A stretch of 43,493 bases of DNA. Origin: Gammaproteobacteria bacterium. Its GTDB lineage: Bacteria > Pseudomonadota > Gammaproteobacteria > GRL18. Shown one piece after another: positions 23,117-30,936 of the stretch. The position numbers and the translations under genes are program-made. The stretch spans positions 1 to 43,493 of the forward strand of contig WFNB01000099.1 of assembly GCA_015488755.1 (NCBI GenBank), given 5' to 3'. Under the pieces are notes generated by a model, which worked only from the letters and a program-made list of their open reading frames with translations, made no database searches and was not told the DNA's origin. Position 1 is the first letter of the stretch. Every line of letters begins with the position of its first letter.

Positions 23117-25543
23117 ATGAAAGGTTTTAAGTTTCCACCATTATTAATGGCCACTCTCATTTTAAGTGCGGCATTTGCATTTTTTAAATACGGCATCCCT
23201 CCCTTACTTCCCGTATCACTTTTGATCCAATATATGATCATCTGTATTATTGGGGTGTTGCTTTTTTTCTCTTTTAATGAAGAAACATGGACTCGCTTTA
23301 AAGCACCGATTGCTGCCGTTGCTCAAAAAGATAATACTTGGCCGATACGTTGGTTCTTTTTACTGGCCATTCCAGCGTTAATTGGTTATACCGCTCATAT
23401 TATCGTTAAACCCAGTTGGGAATCTCCTGTTGAGTTGCGTCAGGTGCATCCTGCTCCTCCGTCCAAGTTAAACGTGTTTAATAAAACCTATGATCTCTCT
23501 ACTTTAGAAAATCCTATCCGAGAAGAGGTTGTTGCTAAAATGAAAGCAGGTGATGAAGCTAAGGGATGGGAAATTTATAATACTGCTGTTACTGCAGGGC
23601 GTGATATTTATTATCAAAATTGTTTTTTTTGTCATGGCGACCTAATGTATGGCGAAGGTATTTTTGCTGATGGCTTTAATCCCAGACCAATTAATTTTCA
23701 GAAGGAGACCATTAACCAACTACAAGAAGCCTTTCTTTTTTGGCGCATAACCACCGGTGGCCCAGGACTTCCTAAAGAAGGCACACCTTGGCAATCAGCC
23801 ATGCCCGTATGGCATGAAATGTTGGGTGAGCAGGATGTTTGGAATGTCATTACTTTTTTGTATGATTATACCGAAGAAGTACCTCGTATATGGGATGCTG
23901 ATGTTTCTAAAATTGTTACGGGTATGAAAACCAAACTCAAAGATGAACGGGCAAAAATGACAGGTAAGGATTTATATGATTTGCGTTGTTCGGTCTGTCA
24001 TGGCGGCAGTGGTGCTGGAGATGGTGTTGCTGCGGATCGTTTATACCCAAGACCTCGTGATTTTACCTTGGGATTATTCAAATACAAAACCTCACCGGGT
24101 ACGCAACCTGTACGTGATGAAGATTTATTTAAGACTATTAAATTTGGTCTAACCGGCACAGCTATGCCTGGCTGGAGCAAATTAATGTCGGATGAACAAA
24201 TTAAATCCTTAATTCCAGTGTTAAAGCGCTTTGATGTGTCGGCGACGTGGGCACCTGAAAATGCAGAAGATGACGATTTTGATGAGGATGGTCATTATCT
24301 CAAAGATGACTTTAATACGGTTAAGGAAGTCGAGCCGTTAACAGGTCAAATTCCCTATACAGCGGAATCAATTGCTAAAGGTAAAGAGGCCTTTAAGCCT
24401 TGTCAGGAATGCCATGGGGTTGCTGGGCGGGGTAATATCCGCTCAGGTAAACGCTTAGCTGATGACTGGGGCTTCCGTCTCTGGCCAAGGGATTTGAATA
24501 AACCTTGGTCATGGCGGGCAACAAATCGTAGCAATACCCAAGAGCCGGAGAAAAGACGTGATGAGATAGTAAAAAATATTTATTCACGCCTCTCTATTGG
24601 TATCCCAGGTACACCCATGCCTGCTCATCGTGCTGAAGGTGAAGGTAATGAAGATCCCATTAGTTTGGAAGATCGCTGGCATATTGCTAACTATGTGTAT
24701 TCTTTACGTGAGCAAAATACAGCACCGGGTAAAGGTGTGATTCAAGCGAAGAAAATTGAGGGTGCTTTACCCAATTCTCTTGATGATGATGCCTGGCAAA
24801 CGGCACCCGTAACAGCCATGCGTTTGGTGCCTAATATTATTAAAGAAAAACGTTTGTTTACACCACTTAATGATCTTGTGAGTGTCCGTGCTCTTTATAA
24901 CAAAGAGGACATTGCCTTTTTAATTGAAGTCAATGATCGCACTGAAAGTTTACCGGGTCATGAATATTCAATGAGTATTCAGGATGAAGAGTTGACACTA
25001 CACTCAGATGCTATTGCTATGCAATTTCCTCGGGAAGGGGCTTATACTTCTGCTCCTATGGTTGAAAAACCGTTATACCGGCATGGTGATGCTGCACATA
25101 ATACCTCAATGTGGTATTGGAATGCGGGCAGTATTAAGCCGAAAAAAGCAGCCCAGACCATAGTGTTTAAAGGCACAGGACCCAATAATAAACCTGAACC
25201 TCTAATAGACTATAAAGCGGTATCTGCTCAGGGACAATGGCAAAGTGGTCGTTGGCAGGTGTTAATGAAACGCAAGCGTATTGGTAGTGATGGTGAAATA
25301 TCCTTTAATGAAGGGGAATTTATTCCAGTCTCCTTTGCTAATTGGGATGGTAGTAATGGTGAAACCGGCTCTAAACACACTCTTTCAACTTGGTACTGGT
25401 TATTATTACCACCAGAGAGTGATCCCGTAAAACTGTATGTGATCCCTGCTATCTGGGCATTGGTTTTCTTTATTATTGGTTTGCTGATAGTTCGAGGGCA
25501 AAGAAAAAAGTATCAAGGCTTATTAGTGAGTGAAAAATTATAA
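23117..25543 (+). CDS. Triheme cytochrome c fused to an ethylbenzene-dehydrogenase-type haem-binding domain
   Basis: 808 residues. The N-terminus has two to three membrane helices (PPLLMATLILSAAFAFF, LIQYMIICIIGVLLFF, FFLLAIPALIGYTAHII). Three haem c motifs follow: C169-F-F-C-H173, C291-S-V-C-H295 and C429-Q-E-C-H433, each in its own cytochrome c fold. Residues about 545-775 resemble the EB_dh haem-b domain of gamma subunits of ethylbenzene/DMS dehydrogenase and nitrite oxidoreductase (AWQTAPVTAM, DAIAMQFPREG, NTSMWYWNAGS). A final helix (LYVIPAIWALVFFIIGLLIV) anchors the C-terminus. The protein could wire four haems from the membrane into the periplasm. It closes the operon, followed by a terminator. 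Confidence 0.85.
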   Translation: MKGFKFPPLLMATLILSAAFAFFKYGIPPLLPVSLLIQYMIICIIGVLLFFSFNEETWTRFKAPIAAVAQKDNTWPIRWFFLLAIPALIGYTAHIIVKPSWESPVELRQVHPAPPSKLNVFNKTYDLSTLENPIREEVVAKMKAGDEAKGWEIYNTAVTAGRDIYYQNCFFCHGDLMYGEGIFADGFNPRPINFQKETINQLQEAFLFWRITTGGPGLPKEGTPWQSAMPVWHEMLGEQDVWNVITFLYDYTEEVPRIWDADVSKIVTGMKTKLKDERAKMTGKDLYDLRCSVCHGGSGAGDGVAADRLYPRPRDFTLGLFKYKTSPGTQPVRDEDLFKTIKFGLTGTAMPGWSKLMSDEQIKSLIPVLKRFDVSATWAPENAEDDDFDEDGHYLKDDFNTVKEVEPLTGQIPYTAESIAKGKEAFKPCQECHGVAGRGNIRSGKRLADDWGFRLWPRDLNKPWSWRATNRSNTQEPEKRRDEIVKNIYSRLSIGIPGTPMPAHRAEGEGNEDPISLEDRWHIANYVYSLREQNTAPGKGVIQAKKIEGALPNSLDDDAWQTAPVTAMRLVPNIIKEKRLFTPLNDLVSVRALYNKEDIAFLIEVNDRTESLPGHEYSMSIQDEELTLHSDAIAMQFPREGAYTSAPMVEKPLYRHGDAAHNTSMWYWNAGSIKPKKAAQTIVFKGTGPNNKPEPLIDYKAVSAQGQWQSGRWQVLMKRKRIGSDGEISFNEGEFIPVSFANWDGSNGETGSKHTLSTWYWLLLPPESDPVKLYVIPAIWALVFFIIGLLIVRGQRKKYQGLLVSEKL

Positions 25544-25668
25544 AATCCAAGTGAATAAGCCTAAGAACAGGACAGACTTATGATGACATAAGCCGTCTTG
25601 TGAGCACCAAGCGTTATGCTTGATCCCGTAATCGTAAGCTTCTCCTCTTCCGATTATGTTGTACCTTG

Positions 25669-25732
25669 GCTCCATTATTGGTAACTATGAACTTCTTCCT
25701 AACATGGTTGCGTAAATAATGGGGCTTTTTTT
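25669..25732 (+). terminator. Intrinsic terminator of the bd-like operon
   Basis: GCTCCATTATT pairs with AATAATGGGGC around an internal loop whose flanks (ACTATG/CATGGT) also pair. The stem runs straight into seven Ts. A smaller hairpin (GACAGACTTATG / CATAAGCCGTC) lies upstream at about 25569-25595. The remaining 296 bases to the next gene hold no gene I can support. Confidence 0.6.
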
Positions 25733-25839
25733 ATTTAGGATAATAAAAATAAGTGTGCTTATTCTAAATAAGGAGCACCAAAAATAGCCTGAATTGTTGT
25801 ATTATAAATGGACAATAATTTTAAAGAGAGCTTACTACT

Positions 25840-26274
25840 ATGACAACAATTAATGATGTATATGAAAACAACCATAAAATTGCAGAACGTACCAAAGTCA
25901 TTTTATATATGATTAAAAATCGTTCAATTTGTGATGCAGATGTGACCAAAGATTTACTTTTTGGCTTAATTGATCAAATTAAACACCAAATGGAAGTTGA
26001 AGAAAGTGAATTTTTTAAGCACATGTTAACCAACCATTCAGCAGAGATAAAAACGACAGCAAATAATTTTTTATCCAGTTCTGCCGAAATTAAGCGAGTT
26101 TTAAAACAATACCTTAGACGCTGGACTGCTCATAATAGTTTGCGGATCAAAGATCATGAAGCTTTTATTGAAGACAGTAATGAAGTGTTTGAAATGGTGC
26201 AAAACCATATTATTTTAAAAACTGAAAAGCTCTATCCCGTGGTTCGTTCAATTTTACATGAGGTAGCTGCTTAA
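25840..26274 (+). CDS. Hemerythrin-like HHE-domain protein
   Basis: 144 residues, all-helical, with His/Glu spaced as in hemerythrin HHE domains: H12 in ENNHK, an H-x3-E pair in IKHQMEVEES, a further His in FFKHM, then AHNSLRIKDHEAF and a final H-x5-E in NHIILKTEKLYP. Such proteins bind a di-iron centre and carry O2, NO or sense redox state. There is no signal peptide, so it is cytoplasmic. It is monocistronic, with AAAGAGAG as ribosome-binding site. A near-palindromic box (GTGCTTATT/AATAAGGAGCAC) lies about 65 bases upstream and could be an operator. Ligand residues are partly ambiguous, so family confidence is moderate. Confidence 0.7.
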   Translation: MTTINDVYENNHKIAERTKVILYMIKNRSICDADVTKDLLFGLIDQIKHQMEVEESEFFKHMLTNHSAEIKTTANNFLSSSAEIKRVLKQYLRRWTAHNSLRIKDHEAFIEDSNEVFEMVQNHIILKTEKLYPVVRSILHEVAA

Positions 26275-26284
26275 TGGGTGTTTG

Positions 26285-26314
26285 CCTGTCTTTTATAAAA
26301 GTATGAAAGACAGA
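26285..26314 (+). terminator. Hairpin after the hemerythrin-like gene
   Basis: CTGTCTTT and AAAGACAG form a perfect stem around a 12-base AT-rich loop, 11 bases after the stop codon. A second, larger pairing with GAAGACAGGC further downstream is possible. There is no strong U-run, so it may be a weak terminator or 3'-end stabiliser. Confidence 0.4.
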
Positions 26315-26342
26315 CATAAAGAAGACAGGCGCACCCTAACCT

Positions 26343-26414
26343 AAGGGCACTTCTTACAGGCGCACCCCAAGGGCACTTCTTACAGGCGCACCCCAAGGGC
26401 ACTTCTTACAGGCG
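26343..26414. repeat. Tandem 26-bp direct repeat (2.8 copies)
   Basis: The unit AAGGGCACTTCTTACAGGCG plus CACCCC is present twice in full (26343-26368, 26369-26394) and once lacking its last six bases (26395-26414). A degenerate earlier copy (GACAGGCGCACCCTAACC) precedes them. The copies are identical, indicating recent slippage or amplification. No open frame crossing them looks real. Confidence 0.85.
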
Positions 26415-26417
26415 TAA

Positions 26418-26452
26418 AAAAAGCGACCAGTCGTTAGACTCTGTCGCTTTTT
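26418..26452. terminator. Bidirectional intrinsic terminator
   Basis: AAAAAGCGAC and GTCGCTTTTT form a perfect 10-bp stem around a 15-base loop, with A-run on one side and T-run on the other, so it would work on both strands. It closes the hemerythrin-like transcript. The following stretch 26453-26835 contains no gene I can support. Confidence 0.65.
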
Positions 26453-26835
26453 GTGACTCCCTATCAGGCTATTTTTTATTTTAGTTTTTTCCTGCCTGTG
26501 GTCTTTCCTTTGACCCTGTACTCCATTTTCGTTCCTTCTTACGTTTTCCCTAATATGGATATTCCTAATCCATGCGGAGTAGTTTAACAAAATCATTTTC
26601 CTCTACAATTAGGGTTCTCCTGTAGATAAACAGGATAACTCATTACAAATAAATGTTTCAAAAGAGTTAATTTAATTTTATCTTTAATTATCAAATGTTT
26701 GAGAGTAAAAAAAAGAGTTTGAATTATTGCTGTATTAATAGGGATAAATAAAAAGGTGCTCAGGATGTGAACTGGTTATCGTATTGTCCATTGTTTTGGT
26801 AATTAGAATGCCATAATCCTAAATAAATCTAAGCA

Positions 26836-26864
26836 TATTCATTACAGCGAATTCTCGCTATAAT
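26836..26864 (+). promoter_or_regulatory. Sigma-70-type promoter of dcd
   Basis: A perfect -10 element TATAAT (26859-26864) is placed 34 bases before the dcd start codon, with a weak -35 (TATTCA) 17 bases upstream. The -10 is centred in a 13-bp palindrome, CGCTATAATAGCG. Confidence 0.55.
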
Positions 26865-26897
26865 AGCGGCCAAGTAAATAATTATGAGCATGACACT

Positions 26898-27464
26898 ATG
26901 AGTATAAAATCTGATCACTGGATCCGTTCTATGGCAGAAAATAAAGCTATGATTGAGCCGTTTGAAGCAACACAGGTAAAAGAGCGTAATGGTGAACGGA
27001 TTGTCTCTTATGGCACATCCAGCTATGGTTATGATGTACGCTGTTCACGAGAGTTTAAGATTTTTACCAATATTAACTCTGCTATCGTTGATCCGAAAGA
27101 TTTTGATGACAATAGTTTTGTTGACGTTGAGTCCGATGTCTGTATTATTCCGCCCAACTCTTTTGCTTTGGCAAGAACGGTTGAATATTTTCGTATTCCT
27201 CGGAAAGTATTGACGGTTTGCTTGGGGAAATCCACTTATGCCCGCTGTGGCATTATTGTCAATGTGACACCGTTAGAACCAGAATGGGAAGGGCATGTGA
27301 CTTTGGAATTTTCTAATACGACCCCTTTGCCTGCAAAAATCTATGCGAATGAAGGTGTGGCACAAATGCTGTTTTTTGAATCGGATGAAGAGTGTGATAT
27401 TTCGTATAAAGATAAAAACGGCAAATATCAGGGGCAAACAGGGGTTGTGACACCTAGAACATAA
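26898..27464 (+). CDS. dcd: dCTP deaminase
   Basis: 188 residues, exactly the family length. It converts dCTP to dUTP, the main source of dUMP for thymidylate synthesis in gammaproteobacteria. Visible signatures are the N-terminal [14 protein letters not shown], the [12 protein letters not shown] segment, the Arg-containing [20 protein letters not shown] active-site block and the C-terminal [11 protein letters not shown] tail that closes over the nucleotide. The catalytic Glu lies in HVTLEFSN. It is an ordinary housekeeping gene with its own promoter, useful as a chromosomal marker between the two respiratory loci. Confidence 0.97.
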   Translation: MSIKSDHWIRSMAENKAMIEPFEATQVKERNGERIVSYGTSSYGYDVRCSREFKIFTNINSAIVDPKDFDDNSFVDVESDVCIIPPNSFALARTVEYFRIPRKVLTVCLGKSTYARCGIIVNVTPLEPEWEGHVTLEFSNTTPLPAKIYANEGVAQMLFFESDEECDISYKDKNGKYQGQTGVVTPRT

Positions 27465-27524
27465 GCTTTTTATGGTACTTGTTTATTTAACTGAGTGTTT
27501 ACACTGATTACTAAATGGTTTTTT

Positions 27525-27956
27525 ATGCCCAATACAATTACTATAAGTATTACTTTTTCTTTTAAAGGTGAGACTTTTACGCCATCTGCGCAAATAGATT
27601 TAGATCATTTAATGGAAAAAATGTCACCGGATGAGGATATTTCTCAAGAAAACATTCTTGGGTCGATTTACCCGCTTTTGGCTAGCAGTATTCAGATTGA
27701 TACATATTCTTATGCCTATGAGGTTATGCAGGCGGGCAGTGCTCATTATTCTGAGCCAACAGGAATGGCAGGTGAGTTTTTGACTGATGGGCAGTTTGAT
27801 TTTCAAGCGTTTCGCCAGCGATGGTTGGACAATAAAAATGTACTCATTGTGCAACAGATCGCTCAAAAATATTTATCTGTTTCTGATTTAGATGCACAAC
27901 CCGCCCTTAAAAATGCTTTGCTAGAAGCCTTGGCTTTGGGGCAAAAGGGTGGCTAA
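27525..27956 (+). CDS. Conserved-type hypothetical protein
   Basis: 143 residues from ATG 27525 (MPNTITISITFSFKGE). A longer frame from 27495 lacks a better start signal. It has an N-terminal beta region, a Pro-containing acidic helix (HLMEKMSPDEDI) and helical C-terminus (VQQIAQKYLSV...LKNALLEALALG). There is no signal peptide, membrane helix or metal motif. It follows dcd by 60 bases on the same strand and its last four bases overlap the end of the convergent DUF3108 gene. I do not recognise a function. Confidence 0.75.
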   Translation: MPNTITISITFSFKGETFTPSAQIDLDHLMEKMSPDEDISQENILGSIYPLLASSIQIDTYSYAYEVMQAGSAHYSEPTGMAGEFLTDGQFDFQAFRQRWLDNKNVLIVQQIAQKYLSVSDLDAQPALKNALLEALALGQKGG

Positions 27957-28756
27957 TAATCGCTCATACCTTCTTGATAAGATATTAGGGTGGAGACAAA
28001 ATCCGGTTTTCCTGTTTCTTTTTGTATGATCTTAACGGGTAAAAAATTCAGTTCAGGAGCACACCAAAGAATAATATTTTTATCTTTTTGATAACGATGG
28101 TGTTGAATTTTAATGGCTTTATAACTGCCCAAAGAAGTGTAAACACGTTCTTCACCGAGTATTTTAAAATGATATTCTTTTAATTTACCCCCATCAGCAA
28201 TATGAAAAGAAAATTCTTTTTTAGCTTGTTTTGCCAGTTTGAGCATAAGTAATAATTGATAGGATAATTTATCAAAGGTCTGTTCTGGAATGGCTAGTAA
28301 CCATCTACTGTGTTTGTGTTTGTGATAGTTAAGCACTTCTTTTTTGTGCCAATTAAATTTTAACTCAACATCTCTGTGTATTTTACCATCTCTAAGTTGT
28401 AGGTAAGTGTAGTAGTCAGGTTGAATTGAATCATTAATGATCCGCCCTTCACTTTGCTCATTACGAGTTTCATCTTTTTTAAAAGCCAATAAGCCAACAG
28501 GCATGGAATAAGATTTAAAGTGGTATTTTTTTTGGCCATCTTTAGTGTTTTCAATGCTTAAAGAATTGGTGACATTAATACCCTCTAAGCCCATAGCAGT
28601 AACCATATAGGTGGCCACAAAGGGTGCTAGTTGGGGTGTTTTACTGGTTAGACCATTACTTTTTGCGGCACACAAAGAACCATAAAAAATAAGATAAAAT
28701 ATAACAAGTGTTATGTAATGAGATCGTTGTAAGGTCATTATCAAGTGTTGTTCCAT
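27953..28756 (-). CDS. DUF3108 periplasmic protein
   Basis: 267 residues with an N-terminal signal peptide (ITLVIFYLIFYGSLCAAKS). The mature part is a beta-rich DUF3108 domain: APFVATYMVTAMGLEG near the start, a central QLRDGKIHRDVELKFNW and a C-terminal LWCAPELNFLPVKIIQKE. Members are periplasmic or outer-membrane-associated proteins of unknown role, often next to purN/purM as here, 21 bases downstream of purN. The lone Cys near the signal cleavage site (SLCAAKS) might be a lipobox. A start six codons later (28738) is equally possible. Confidence 0.85.
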   Translation of the reverse strand: MEQHLIMTLQRSHYITLVIFYLIFYGSLCAAKSNGLTSKTPQLAPFVATYMVTAMGLEGINVTNSLSIENTKDGQKKYHFKSYSMPVGLLAFKKDETRNEQSEGRIINDSIQPDYYTYLQLRDGKIHRDVELKFNWHKKEVLNYHKHKHSRWLLAIPEQTFDKLSYQLLLMLKLAKQAKKEFSFHIADGGKLKEYHFKILGEERVYTSLGSYKAIKIQHHRYQKDKNIILWCAPELNFLPVKIIQKETGKPDFVSTLISYQEGMSDY

Positions 28757-28777
28757 TCATCCATGGTCTGTGTTAAT

Positions 28778-29395
28778 TCAGGCATTATCAGTCATTATTA
28801 TTTTGTGATCGATTAATTGCAAACGTCCCTGAGCAATCCATTGAATGACTTTTGGGTAAGCAATATGCTCTTCGACTAATACCCGTTGTGCCAGACTTTT
28901 TTCAGTATCATCGGCTAAAATGGGCACTGTTTTTTGTAAAATAATAGGGCCACCATCGAGTTCAGCACTGACATAATGAATACTTAAGCCATGTACTTTA
29001 TCACCTGATTCTAAAGCTCTTTGATGGGTGTGTAAACCTCGATACTTAGGCAGTAATGAGGGATGAATATTAATCATCCGACCATAAAAATGTGCCACAA
29101 AACCATCACTGAGTATGCGCATAAAACCAGCCAGTACGACCAACTCAGCTTGGTAGCGCTCGATTATCTTAGTCAGCTGAGCATCAAAGTCCTCTCGACT
29201 AGGATACTGCCTATGATCTAAAATCTCGGTAGGAATATTGGCCTGTTTGGCACGCTCAAGGCCATAAGCATCTGCTTTGTTGGTAATCACAGCACAAATT
29301 TTGGCATTGAGTGTTTTATTGGCAATGCTGTTGATAATACTTTGTAAATTGCTACCACTGCCAGAAATAAGAACCACAATAGGGAGTGTTTTCAT
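28778..29395 (-). CDS. purN: Phosphoribosylglycinamide formyltransferase
   Basis: 205 residues; transfers a formyl group from 10-formyl-THF to GAR in purine synthesis. Motifs: the N-terminal VVLISGSGSNLQSII phosphate loop, the AGFMRIL segment, the catalytic Asn/His block INIHPSLLPKYRG and the Asp-containing ELDGGPIILQ. It lies 2 bases after purM in the usual gammaproteobacterial purM-purN pair. Nothing unusual. Confidence 0.97.
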   Translation of the reverse strand: MKTLPIVVLISGSGSNLQSIINSIANKTLNAKICAVITNKADAYGLERAKQANIPTEILDHRQYPSREDFDAQLTKIIERYQAELVVLAGFMRILSDGFVAHFYGRMINIHPSLLPKYRGLHTHQRALESGDKVHGLSIHYVSAELDGGPIILQKTVPILADDTEKSLAQRVLVEEHIAYPKVIQWIAQGRLQLIDHKIIMTDNA

Positions 29396-29397
29396 CG

Positions 29398-30435
29398 TTA
29401 GCTGATAACAACACTAGGGGTACTTTGTGTGCTCGCTTCAATGGTACCCAGAGTAAATACCGTTTCACCCTGTTGCTGTAAAACAGTCATTGCTGTTTGT
29501 TTATCTTCAGGAGCAACGACCACAACCATGCCGATACCACAGTTAAAGGTGCGGTACATTTCATTGTCAGCAATATTGCCTTGTTCTTGCAGCCAGTCAA
29601 ATACCGGAGGTCTTTGCCAGCTACTGGCATCAATTTGGGCACGGGTGTTGTCTGGCATAACACGAGGTAAATTTTCTAATAAACCACCCCCAGTAATATG
29701 AGATAAAGAATGAATGTCAATTTCTTTGGCCAGTGTGAGTAATGATTTAACATAGATTCGAGTTGGCTCTAATAGACGCTTGCCTAGAGTGTCACCGTCA
29801 AACTCGCTGGTTAAATCAGCACCAGACACTTCAATGACTTTTCGGATTAAGGAGTAACCATTAGAATGAGGGCCACTGGATGCCAGCCCTAGGAGGATGT
29901 CTCCTTGTTTTACCTTAGAGCCATCAATAATATTATCTTTTTCGACAATACCGACACAAAAGCCAGCTAAGTCATAGTCTTCGCCTTCATACATGCCAGG
30001 CATTTCGGCGGTTTCACCCCCAGTAAGAGCACAACCAGACTGAATACAACCTTCGCTAATGCCTTTAATGACATCACTGGCAGTATCAATATCCAGTTTG
30101 CCAGTTGCATAATAGTCTAAAAAGAAGAGGGGCTCGGCACCAGCAACAATTAAATCATTAGAGCACATAGCCACTAAGTCGATGCCAATGGTGTCGTGTT
30201 TGCCAATCATTAAAGCCAGTTTAAGTTTTGTGCCTACACCATCGGTGCCTGACACGAGCACTGGATTTTTATAGCGATCCAGCGGTAATTCAAATAAAGC
30301 GCCAAAACCGCCTAAACCACCGAGGACACCGGATCGTTGTGTGGCTTTGGTATAAGGCTTTATGCGTTCGATAAGCGAGTTCCCCGCATCTATATCAACA
30401 CCTGCATCACGATAACTGAGAGATTGCTTGCTCAC
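29398..30435 (-). CDS. purM: Phosphoribosylformylglycinamidine cyclo-ligase
   Basis: 345 residues, standard length. Catalyses the ATP-dependent closure of FGAM to AIR. Signatures include [16 protein letters not shown] at the N-terminus, [15 protein letters not shown] (the [12 protein letters not shown] motif), [14 protein letters not shown] and [14 protein letters not shown]. First gene of purMN-DUF3108. Its upstream region is shared with the divergent iodate-reductase-like operon, so regulatory boxes in that gap may serve either side. Confidence 0.97.
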   Translation of the reverse strand: MSKQSLSYRDAGVDIDAGNSLIERIKPYTKATQRSGVLGGLGGFGALFELPLDRYKNPVLVSGTDGVGTKLKLALMIGKHDTIGIDLVAMCSNDLIVAGAEPLFFLDYYATGKLDIDTASDVIKGISEGCIQSGCALTGGETAEMPGMYEGEDYDLAGFCVGIVEKDNIIDGSKVKQGDILLGLASSGPHSNGYSLIRKVIEVSGADLTSEFDGDTLGKRLLEPTRIYVKSLLTLAKEIDIHSLSHITGGGLLENLPRVMPDNTRAQIDASSWQRPPVFDWLQEQGNIADNEMYRTFNCGIGMVVVVAPEDKQTAMTVLQQQGETVFTLGTIEASTQSTPSVVIS

Positions 30436-30582
30436 CAGAGTACTCCATAGCTTTAAAAGAGAAAGAACAAAAAGAAAATTAAGAGGGCATTATACTGCAA
30501 ATGCAATTATAGAATCTACCAACAGATCCGTACAAGCTAAATAAAGATAGGCTCATGTGCAAAATATATAAGATCTGACTTA

Positions 30583-30596
30583 TTGATATTGATCAA
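30583..30596. promoter_or_regulatory. FNR/ANR/DNR-type binding site
   Basis: TTGATATTGATCAA is a perfect TTGAT-N4-ATCAA FNR-family site. It lies 148 bases from purM and about 340 bases before the first gene of the divergent operon. An anaerobic regulator fits the terminal reductase better than purine synthesis, though it is far from the sigma-54-like promoter. It might drive a second, oxygen-controlled promoter or enhance the first. Confidence 0.55.
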
Positions 30597-30646
30597 CAAA
30601 GGGCTAATTAATGTTGGACTAAAGAGTGTATAGCGAATGCCTTACT

Positions 30647-30711
30647 TGAATGAAATGTTCAATTTGAACAAATTATGCTCATAAATGAATACATTATGAA
30701 CAAGATAATCA
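30647..30711. promoter_or_regulatory. Activator-type palindromes upstream of the iodate-reductase-like operon
   Basis: TGAATGAAATGTTCA (30647-30661) and TGAACAAGATAATCA (30697-30711) fit the TGAAY-N5-RTTCA pattern found at 19450-19523 (the second less well). The first overlaps a perfect odd palindrome, TGTTCAATTTGAACA (30656-30670). Their centres lie about 145 and 95 bases before the -24 element at 30797, where a sigma-54 activator should bind. Confidence 0.45.
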
Positions 30712-30796
30712 ATTATTTTCAGACTTATTTTTAAAAAGTGTTTGTTATTTAACCATCCTAAAAGTAAGTGTATGATAAAGAAAAGAAAAATGTAAT

Positions 30797-30812
30797 GGGT
30801 ACGTTTCTTGCA
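30797..30812 (+). promoter_or_regulatory. Sigma-54-type promoter of the iodate-reductase-like operon
   Basis: GGGTACGTTTCTTGCA matches TGGCACG-N4-TTGCA at all but two specified positions and has the obligatory 12-base GG to GC spacing. The expected start of transcription is about 30823, giving a leader of about 110 bases before the first start codon. Confidence 0.7.
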
Positions 30813-30936
30813 AAATAGAACTTGTAAAATGATAAATAGTTCAAAATAGTATTCAATGCATGGTTTTAATGACATTGATGCTCTCTTTGATAATAACTTT
30901 ATTGTATTCATAATAATGATTAAGTGGAGGAAACCT

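Noticed and set aside
25569-25595. Small RNA candidate from the hairpin after the triheme cytochrome gene
   Set aside because: A stem exists, but I see no promoter of its own; it is more simply part of the operon's 3' end.
26343-26414. CRISPR array
   Set aside because: The repeats are directly adjacent with no spacers and no cas genes are present.
26354-26596. Minus-strand open frame of 80 codons over the tandem repeats
   Set aside because: It runs through the 26-bp repeats and the terminator hairpin, has low-complexity composition and no ribosome-binding site.
30656-30670. The odd palindrome TGTTCAATTTGAACA as the main operator
   Set aside because: Although perfect, it is not repeated at the other sigma-54 promoters; the overlapping TGAAY-N5-RTTCA pattern is the one shared between loci. 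It is kept only as part of that entry.
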